64,000 nucleotides of DNA from Poa pratensis (taxonomy: Eukaryota > Streptophyta > Magnoliopsida > Poales > Poaceae): NCBI GenBank assembly GCA_947311845.1, contig CAMZMU010000107.1:18001166-18065165 (forward strand), written 5' to 3'. The notes beneath the pieces were generated by a model, which worked only from the letters and a program-made list of their open reading frames with translations, was not told the origin of the DNA and searched no databases. Of the stretch, positions 56,113 through 64,000 are shown piece after piece. A program made the position numbers and the translations under genes. The first letter of the stretch is position 1; every line of letters begins with the position of its first letter.

Positions 56113-59100
56113 CTACACAGTAGATTTCTCTGGTGATAGCATCTTTATTCTCCGACTAAGATTCTGCATCACATCGACCAGCATCAGCTTCTTCTGCAAT
56201 CTAAACTGGACTGCCAGCTCAGTAGTGAGAGGGGGTTCTCCTTTTAGGATGGCCTGGTCATCCATTATCTTGGTGTGGAAGTGTTGAAGAGCAATGGCAC
56301 AAAGTGCAAGAACAGTTCGGAGCGCTGAGGCTTCAACGGTTGGGCCTAGAGGACCTTTCTCCCCAAGTGACATCAAAGCTTTCAGATCATGCTTACCCAC
56401 AGTCTCTGGGTCAGCTGCAAGAAGAACTCGCAGAGCAGCTAATAAGCGACCATCTACTATGTCCGGACCTCCTAAGCTGACCTGAAAGAAAATGCCAAGT
56501 CATGCTCACAGCAAACATATCAAGTTCAGACTGATACATGAATACTGCACCTACTAAACTTGAATTCGGTAGAATCGAAAAATAGAACAAATAAATAAAA
56601 GGTGCAAGAATGTGGGCGACACCTTCAGAATAGCACCCTCTCCATGTAGATTTAGTTCTGACAAGATATCCTGTTGCCACTTGGCTGGTGTGGAAAAGTT
56701 GGGGGAGGAAACTCCTGCTGCCATGCTAGCAGCATCGAGAAGATTACCATCATAGCTCAGTTCTACTTGATCGTATGGATTCGATGTTACAACAAATCCA
56801 TAATCAAGAAGATAGAAATCATTGGGGTAGCAACCATAGTTCAGAGTAACTGCAGCATTTTGATCAATTTGCGTCTCAGCAATAACCTGTGTACAGTACA
56901 CCGTAAAGACAATTAGACAGAAACACTTTGCCTCAATCTCAAAAAAAAAAAAAAAAAAACTTTGCCTCTTCCACGAGTAAAGATACCTTACAGCAAAAAC
57001 CACAGGTATTGAATAAATCAGTTGATTATATATATTTAGTTTGCCACTTCTGCACAAAAAAAATTACTAACCAACGGAACTAATTGTATTTAGGAACAGG
57101 ACATACAGCAGTCTTATGGTTGCCGTAAGTACTATTTGCTAAACAAATACGTAAAACTGTAAGCTGATAACTGCAAACTGAATTCAACAATGACCAATCT
57201 ACAGCCACACACTTACACTACTAGCTTAAGGAGCAAGAACATGCTTAATTACACATAGCCACATTACAAATTGTATGTGAAGGCTACCAAATAAGGCAAC
57301 TGGCACATGAAAATCAGGACTCACTGGCTAGCATGCCAGTCAAGAGTATCCCCTCACAATGAGTTATGTAAGAGAGTGTTATGCACTGTTGATATGTTTT
57401 GATATATCTAAGAGAGTGTTATGCACTGTTGTCTGTTGATATGTTTTTACACGCGAGAAGGTATCAAGATATTACATCAAAATTTGTGAAGCGAATGTGC
57501 AAATAAAGGACATGGTGACCGACTAAAGAACAGGAACCGGCAATTCATGGGAGCAATAACAGGAACCTAGAGGTGCAAGGTTGCACAACACTTGCCTTAA
57601 CTGACATATCAGGGCTATCAACATTTCCAACCTGGACAATCCGAGCATTTGGGCTAAAACTATGGTTACACATATCAACAAGAGGCAACAACATTGGAAT
57701 TTCACCATGCAGACGGAATGCTCGTGAAGAAGCTGCTGACATAGCCCATCCAAGGGAAGATGAGTGTACATCTTGTCCACAAAAAGGATGATCTCCTGAG
57801 GGCAGAGTATCAAGCTTCTGTGTTACCTCTTTCTCAAACTCAAGAAGGAAGCGACATCTTTTATTGATCTACAATAGCATCAGTAAGAAAAAAGGGCAGG
57901 AAATTCCATAATAAACACTAGCTACAAAGGTCGATATAGCTTATAACAACCTGGTGGAGGAGAGGAGCATATTGTAAGTTCTTTATATCTTCCCCTGGAA
58001 AGAAGATTGGTACTGTAAAAGTCTCTGGCAGGTTTGCAATATATGGCCACCAAAACGAGTCAGATTTTGTCCTTTCTTGAAGCAACCTCAAGCCCAGTCT
58101 CATTGCCCACAGTTCCTCTGTCACATGGTTCCCAAAGGATTGGATTTACTACTTAACAATAGCCATCTTGACTAACTTTGCAGAATGAAATTATCCTCTC
58201 AAAAGCCAATACAGAATAGAAATCACCCCAGACACTAAACAAAGGTAGTATTAGAGCTTGAGCAGATGAATTTTCCATCATGCAGCTATTCAACCACGAG
58301 CAAACATCAGTTATACATTATAGTCCGCAGACTACAGTGTTAAGCTGGAGCCTAATCAGTTGCATCAAGCCATCAACCATGAATTTTCATATCGACAACT
58401 GGCAGCTTCCAGCAGCAAACATCAACACTACATGACATAATTTGGCCTATTGTTGAATTGTAAACTACAACCTACAGGAAGCAAAGAAAATGCATTCAGC
58501 ATCGAAGCTATGCCTATTTTTTTAGGTAAAAAATAAATAGACAGTGTTGATGATGAATGCATTTTCTTTGTTTCTTGTAGGCTATTCTGGGGTGTTCAAA
58601 AATGGGTTGGGACAAACCCGTCCAGCCCGGCAGAATAAAAAGCTAGTACAACCGGATGCACATTCACTACTTGGGATGTTTGGTTAGTTCAACAAACAGA
58701 GAGGGGCATGGTTTGTTTTGAATAGTCTATTTCAAAAGTTAATAATACCCCAACGAATTTCCACAAATGAACATGAGTACTATTGTTACTACAGAAGATT
58801 TCAAATGAACTTTCCTCAATGTCATTTTTTCGAATTAAGGGCATGAAGGCCCCCAGCTTCAATTTTATTAGAGGCCGCAATCCTCAATGCCAATAGAGCC
58901 GCATTATTACCAGCTACGATCTGAATTTACAATCGAAATACATCTTACGTGTGAATGTGTGATGCATTCACAATTACAACTACGATTAAGTTGCCACATT
59001 ATTTCTAGAATATAACGAACCGAACTAACAGGACCAGATGAGCCATTACCGGGGACTTGGTCGGTGAGCTGCATCAGTACTGCGTCCGCAGCATCGGCGG

Positions 59101-59430
59101 GGCGGCGGAGTCGTAGCGGGATGCGGCCAGGGAGATCGATGAGGACGGCTCCAGGGGGATAACGCCGTCGGCCGCTGCGGCGGACACACCGAGACCGTAT
59201 TCGGGATGATCGGACACGCGGAGAGCTGGGTGCACGAACCCTCCCTCGCGCTGCACCCACCGGAGTAGGTCAGGTGGATGCTGCGCGATGCGCGGGGCGG
59301 TGGCCGATGCGGCGGAGCAGGAGAGGCTGCGGCGGCTGCGCGCGAGTGAGGAAGAGAGGAGGGTGGAGGTCGTGGAGAGGAGGGCCTTCCTCGCCGTCGC
59401 TGGCGTCGCCCCCGCTGCGGCGGCGGCCAT
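56113..59430 (-). CDS. SET-domain lysine methyltransferase, Rubisco-LSMT-like (five exons), one-base frameshift
   Basis: Exons on the minus strand: 59430-59050, 58117-57951, 57868-57596, 56886-56623 and 56481-56113. Summed they lack one base of an open 484-codon frame. The family are organelle or cytosolic SET methyltransferases with a C-terminal LSMT substrate-binding domain, methylating lysines of proteins such as Rubisco or aldolase. Seen: Ala/Ser-rich transit-like N-terminus, WVQREGGFVHPALRVSDHPE, the SET core MLLPLVDMCNHSFSPNARI (exon 3), TLNYGCYPNDFYLLDYGF (exon 4), and the helical C-terminal domain in exon 5. In exon 1 the frame breaks at a run of five C (VIP|PGAVLIDLPGRIPL requires six). 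Exon 3 ends in a GC donor (AAG|GCAAGT). All other junctions are GT-AG and in phase, so either the frameshift is recent or the base was lost in sequencing. Confidence 0.88.
57590..57596 (-). other. GC-AG intron donor
   Basis: Exon 3 of the methyltransferase ends GTTAAG and the intron starts GCAAGT, matching the strong consensus seen at plant GC donors. The acceptor ACACAG|GTT at 56886 keeps phase 0 and joins VK to VIAETQIDQNA. No GT donor nearby keeps the frame. Confidence 0.8.
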
Positions 59431-59608
59431 GTGGGCGGAGGTAGAGCGCGCGCGCAGCAGGTTGGAGGCGGAGGGGAAAAAAATGCGCTCCCGATAAGCA
59501 CGAGGGTGTTTCTCGCCTTGTTGGAGATTTCCGTTGGGCCGTTCGATTCAAGATCGGAAATTCAAGGTCAAGATATAACTACAGACTTGACTATAAAAAA
59601 TAATTATA

Positions 59609-59894
59609 CTCCCTCCGTCCCAAAATAAGTGTCATTTCGAGAACTTGCATGTGGCAAGATGGTTAGCAAGGTGGTTTTACCCCTAACCCACTAGAGTTCA
59701 AACCCCAGGTTTGACACCGGTGTTTCTCATTTAGGCGGAATATTTTTCAGTGGGAGGCGACGTTCCCGTCGACAGCGAGGCGCCTGTGGTGACTTCGTCA
59801 ATCTCAAGACTCGATCCGCCGGCTCAGTCTCTCGGAGGTGCTCATAGGGGTAGGGTGTGCGTTGTACTGTGTTTCACAAAATAAGTGTCATTTC
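59609..59894. repeat. Stowaway-like end split by a SINE
   Basis: CTCCCTCCGTCCCAAAATAA (59610-59629) is a Stowaway terminus. Its continuation GTGTCATTTC is duplicated on both sides of the SINE. The opposite terminus was not found, so the MITE is incomplete. Confidence 0.7.
59639..59876 (+). mobile_element. Au SINE (full length)
   Basis: A 238-bp tRNA-derived element with an A-box-like region (GTGGCAAGATGGTTAGCAAG) and a B box (GTTCAAACC). The Au-family body follows (AGTGGGAGGCGACGTTCCCG, GGCTCAGTCTCTCGGAGGTG, CTCATAGGGGTAGGGTGTGC). It is flanked by an 18-bp perfect duplication CAAAATAAGTGTCATTTC (59621-59638 and 59877-59894), the mark of LINE-assisted insertion. Orientation is plus. Confidence 0.95.
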
Positions 59895-61415
59895 TTGTAT
59901 GGGTAATACATGTCTCATTTATAAAATAAATCACAATTTACAAGGCACGTACACATCGACCTTACATAATAGATAGGATAAACCTATGCAAAAAAAAAAC
60001 AGCGACTATCCCCTCTTTCGACACCACTGAAGCGACCACCAAAAAGACGGGAGACAGATCACCTTTTCACCCAAGTCCAACACGGCTCCATCGCTGATCT
60101 GCAGCTTTATATACCTCCAAAGTAGTTTACTAGAAAAGCAAACCATTACCGTTGCAAGAATCAGAAACACATCTACATACATACATATTTGGACAAATCA
60201 AAAACACTAATTACAGACCCAACAACAACGAGGCCTAAAAACCGGAGAAAAAGCCATGACAAGTTTAAGTCCGACTAGTTTGAGATTGGGAAAACTCACA
60301 GCAGGTAAGACCCTTGGTGGGAAATATCATACTCATCAACTCATGCTTGTTTTATATACCGCCGTTGCTGGGATAAGGGTCTAGGTTTGTGACAGTGCAT
60401 CTAACACTCTCTAGTGGGTTTTGGGTGATCGATCACAAATAATTTACTATTATATCCAGTGTACACATGCACGCAGAGTTTCAGAGCGGTTGGGTATCAT
60501 GGAAACAACACCACACAAAGGACTAAAACATCATATGCCAACTATATCAACACATCAGGCTTGTTTGAAAGTCCGATAAGGTCATCGTTGGTGACAACAC
60601 CCATTGAAATACTCAAGATGCATACTCCGTTTGAAGCAACTCATGACATTTCGAGATACTATGAGATGTAGCGATGAAGTCGTTGAAAACAACATCACAT
60701 AAAACATTCAAGGCGCGCAACCATCTGCATAAGGACAAGCATATAAGAACAGGGCAATATTATACATCTACAACATACAACATAACACATACTGACATTT
60801 CATCTCATTACTCATCTCATATCAAAATATCCACCACACCAGAATACAAATATGACCATAATCATGTATAGCACGTAGAGATAGATTAGACCAAACTACT
60901 GCCACAAACCTGTAGTCCGGGGTGGACTTCTCATCATCGTGGCGATGGCGAAGATGTTGGACAGACCGGAGAGGCCATCAGAGGCAATGCCGGCAGCGCT
61001 TGCCACTCCAATTTTCGTCAGCGACGGAGTTCTATTCCCTATTTTTGGTGTTTCCATGGTGGCTTCGCGTGCGTGGGAGATCACCACGGGGAGTATTTAT
61101 GGAGTTGGTTTTAGGTCACAACGAAGAGTCACACGGAAGAACTATTGTCGTTTGGAGAACGACAACCCGATGCCCTCCATGGTGTGCCTAGGGGGAGGTG
61201 GCCACGCCGTGGGACCCACCTGGTGCCTCGGTCGTCGCCTATCTCCATCTTGATCTCAAAATCCTGCCTTTCCATAAAAAAATGATATGGAGGTTCCGGT
61301 TTAAAGATTCCTGAAAGTAAAAAAAAATACGAAAATAAAACAAGGTTATCTGCTTTCCGGAGTTAGAACCCAAACCAAATAAAATAATTTCATGCGAAAT
61401 CCCATACAAGTATTA
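59895..61415. other. Repetitive-looking intergenic DNA
   Basis: No gene was accepted. Phrases near 60900-61100 resemble the inner part of Triticeae LTRs, but no ends were found. A minus-strand frame at 60896-61057 is discussed under rejected items. Confidence 0.35.
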
Positions 61416-61418
61416 ATT

Positions 61419-61490
61419 ATATTCCCTCCGATAGGAAATGGTTGACACAGATTTATCAAAATACGGATGTATCTACATAGTAAAATAAGT
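61419..61490. repeat. Single Stowaway-like terminus
   Basis: ATTCCCTCCGATAGGAAATG followed by TCAAAATACGGATGTATCTA matches the left half of the Stowaway element at 24370. The right half is absent, so it is a truncated copy. Confidence 0.6.
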
Positions 61491-61774
61491 AGATATGCAT
61501 AAGATGAATGCGGCTGTTCACATGGGTAGGTACACACCCTTGCGCAACGGAAAATGAAAATACTCAATGGGACAGGGAATGTCAGCATTACAGTTGATAG
61601 ATTATTCAAAAGTATTTCGAAATTTTTTCGAGTCATATCCCGGCCGCTATGATTATTTTTAAAAGTCAACGGAAAAGGTCAACTCTAAATGTGACGACCA
61701 AAAAATGTTTTTTTAATTCTGAAACCGGTTTTGTACACCAAAAAACCGCTCTCTACTAGGAAATCAAACTAAGA

Positions 61775-62400
61775 GTATCTCCAACCGGAGACCCCATATT
61801 TGACCCCCAAACTGTCCGCGGACACGTCCGACAGTGACCGGACAACCCCTATTTTTTGTTTTCTCCAATCATAATCCCTAAATTTCCTCCTCAAATACAT
61901 GCAGTACATGTAGATTGGTTCTTTTGCATTGTGCAAAATCTATCTAGTGCAAAAAGATAAACCATACATATGAACTATAATTATAACTAAAATAACTAGA
62001 GCTCCCAATGCATAATGAAGATGCATCTCCTTCTCGATGGCATGTTTTTTTATGTTCTTCATCCTCGTCTGAGTTGCATACGTCTTGTGCTTTTGTAATC
62101 ATCGACAACGTCGGCGAGATGCAACTCCATTTCAACTTCTCTTCTTCCAAGATCATCTTCTCTTCTTGTATTTCTTGTTCTCTTCTTCAAGCTTCTTTAT
62201 TTTCTCCTCCAACATCCGGTTTGTATCTTGAACTTCCTCGAACTTTTCTTTGATCTTCTTTCTTTCCTTAATTGTGAAGTTCAAATCCTCCAATATGAGC
62301 ATCTTGCCTTGGAGGGAATCGTTCAACTCGGATATCACACCCCGGACATTGCAACTACATGCTTTTGAATCCTACAATTCAACAATAAGCAACTCAAATC
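61775..62400 (-). mobile_element. PIF/Harbinger remnant with coiled-coil ORF end
   Basis: GAGTATCTCCAACCGGAGAC (61773) resembles the common grass Harbinger terminus GAGCATCTCCAACAG. Upstream on the minus strand, 62338-62153 encodes a Lys/Glu-rich coiled coil (KKIKEKFEEVQDTNRMLEEK then IKKLEEENKKYKKRR) like the C-terminus of Harbinger ORF1 (Myb/NAM-associated) proteins. The other end was not found and the frame is incomplete. Confidence 0.5.
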
Positions 62401-62614
62401 CACTTCCATTGCACCATTCGGGGGTAAACTCAAAATGTGAGCAAAACCTAGGACATACCGAGGTGGAGTCGGAGGAGGTGCCCTCTCCATATGGAGGGAA
62501 GGAGCTTGCCGAGTCCTCGTTGGTTTTCCGGGAAACCATGGGTTTGGGCGAAATTACAGATCCGGCGAAATGCGGCCGCGACGGAGATATGCTTGATGGC
62601 GTGAATCACACACA

Positions 62615-63934
62615 CTCGTTGGGGAATCCTAAGAGGAATGTATGATGCAGCACAGTAGTAATTTTCCCTCAGTTTCGAAACCAAGGTTATCAATCCAGTA
62701 GGACTTCAATACCTTCAGTTAGGTGCTCGTTGTATGGCGCTTCAATGAACGTGGATCTGCACACAAAAAACAAACTCCATTTCGTCCCCAACTTTCCACG
62801 AAGGTTGTCAAGCTTCCCGTCTTGCTGTTAACGAGAGAATTAAACGTAGGGTGTGGTTGGAAGTAATAAAAGTAAAACGGTACAACAAGCAAGTTATGAT
62901 GAAAAGCAAGTAAACGAGGTTGTAAACAATGTGAGAGAATGGACTGGGGTTATAGTTTCACTAGTGGTGTCTCTCCATAAAACAGTAAACATGTTGGCTG
63001 AACAAATTAAAGCTAGGCAATTGACAAATCATGAGGGCATAACAATGCCATTATGACAAAACAAAGTTCATCGCACTAATCATGTAGGCATTACGTCAAA
63101 CATATATATAGACCGCTATCCAGCATGCATCTATAACTAATAATCCACCTTGACACCATTGTCCAGCATGCATCTATAACTAATAATCCACCTTGACACC
63201 ATTGTCCAACATGCATCTCGATGGTATTAAGTTGCAAAAGCAACTGACAATTGCATTAAGCACAATACATAATATAAGCAACATTCATAATCAATAAGTA
63301 GACATGGACACCGTTGTTTTACCCTTAGCAACAGCACATCCTCGTTCTTGGACGTTTCTGTCACTCGTGCACAGGCACGGAGGAGGCATCACCGTGGAGG
63401 CAATCATGGCGATGAAGAAGCCTTCGGTGACGATTCCCCCTTCCAGCAGGGTGCCAGAGAAGGGATCCAGAAGCCCTAGATTGGACTTTTGAGATGACGG
63501 CGGCTCTGTATGGTTTCGTGGAAAATAATCACCGCCACCACGTTTTTAGGTCAGAAGGCAATATATAAGCGAAGAGGGTCCCGGGGATGTGCACCAGTCG
63601 AGGATGCGGGTCTAGGGAATGGGTCAGGGCCCACCCGCGCCCACCAGTCGCCTCCTCAATTGTGGGCTCCCCTCCGACTGATTTTTGGACTCCGTCTTCA
63701 TTTCGGGTAAAAACTGATGTCCGTGGATTTTCAAGACTTTTCACGAATATTTCCTGTAGAACTTTTCTGAAACAAAAAAACTGCCAAAAACAGAAACTGG
63801 CACTGGGCATCTTGTCAATAGGTTAGTCCAAGAAAATGCCCTAAAATGATATAAAACTACAGTAGAAACATGTAGCAATGACACAAAACAAGCATGTAAC
63901 AATCAAAATTTATAGATACATTGGAGACGTATCA
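62615..63934 (-). mobile_element. LTR-like Triticeae retroelement sequence
   Basis: On the minus strand it starts TGATACGTCTCCAATGTATC (63934 leftward), a very common Triticeae LTR start. The opposite end contains complements of GTTGGGGAATCCTAAGAGGA (62620), AATTTTCCCTCAGTTTCGAA and GACCGCTATCCAGCATGCAT, phrases that recur in wheat retroelements. No coding domain, primer site or second LTR is visible, so it is a solo LTR or fragment. The left border and the target duplication were not resolved. Confidence 0.65.
63119..63217 (+). repeat. 43-bp tandem repeat inside the LTR-like sequence
   Basis: TCCAGCATGCATCTATAACT followed by AATAATCCACCTTGACACCA occurs twice with a period of 43 bp, then a partial third copy starts TCCAACATGCATCT. 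Confidence 0.9.
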
Positions 63935-64000
63935 CTTCTAGGGCCTAAATCTGATCGGTGAAGGTTCGCGTGAGAGTGTGGACGATGGCGGGGGTGCGGA

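Noticed and set aside
60896..61087. Minus-strand frame with an excellent start context (GCCACCATGG at 61057) encoding METPKIGNRTPSLTKIGVAS and a hydrophobic stretch.
   Set aside because: The TATA-like ATAAATA is only about 37 bp upstream of the ATG, and surrounding phrases resemble the inner part of Triticeae LTRs. A real small gene is possible but not supported.
1..64000. CRISPR arrays, bacterial operons, phage or organellar genes.
   Set aside because: Repeats present are transposon or satellite-like without regular spacers, and the genes are spliced plant genes.

Overview
The window looks like nuclear DNA of a grass of the Triticeae (wheat, Aegilops or barley type). Genes are spliced and GC-rich at their 5' ends. 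The intergenic space holds Au-type SINEs, Stowaway MITEs with CTCCCTCCGTCC ends, a CACTA element with CACTACAGGAA ends, a Maximus/SIRE-like solo LTR, and an LTR-like repeat beginning TGATACGTCTCC on the minus strand. The species assignment is inference. No organellar, bacterial or viral genome segment was seen.

Host genes are few and nearly all lie on the minus strand. They are: a degenerate Canopy-like gene (about 2.9-3.65 kb); a two-domain DUF26 (Gnk2) secretory/plasmodesmal protein (12.85-13.53 kb); two tandem six-exon caleosin/peroxygenase genes (25.82-27.36 and 31.34-33.35 kb) with matching intron positions; a two-exon Nudix hydrolase (38.48-39.06 kb); and a five-exon SET-domain Rubisco-LSMT-like lysine methyltransferase (56.11-59.43 kb). 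A small plus-strand gene for a 78-residue charged protein lies at 55.15 kb. Two of these genes carry discrete lesions. The DUF26 gene has a stop codon just before a still-open C-terminal membrane tail. The methyltransferase lacks one base in a C run of exon 1.

Most of the rest is mobile DNA, and several elements can be delimited to the base by their target-site duplications. They are: a solo LTR (8596-10733, CCAAT); a Mutator-like element with about 141-bp TIRs and a 10-bp duplication (16153-19917); a foldback MITE with a 9-bp duplication (25461-25719); a PIF/Harbinger element with a full-length transposase (27749-30014, TAA); a hAT MITE (30475-30661); a deleted hAT element (35232-37115, CTACCAGT); a CACTA element packed with direct and inverted repeats (45027-48688, AGT); and an Au SINE inserted into a MITE end (59639-59876, 18-bp duplication).

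The layout is a small gene island (caleosin pair, Nudix gene, methyltransferase) repeatedly invaded by DNA transposons. The PIF/Harbinger element and a hAT MITE now separate the two caleosins. I found no clearly new biological system. The most unusual items are the internally repetitive CACTA element, the transposase-site-like arrays in the Mutator TIRs, and the loss of the membrane tail in the DUF26 protein by a single stop codon.
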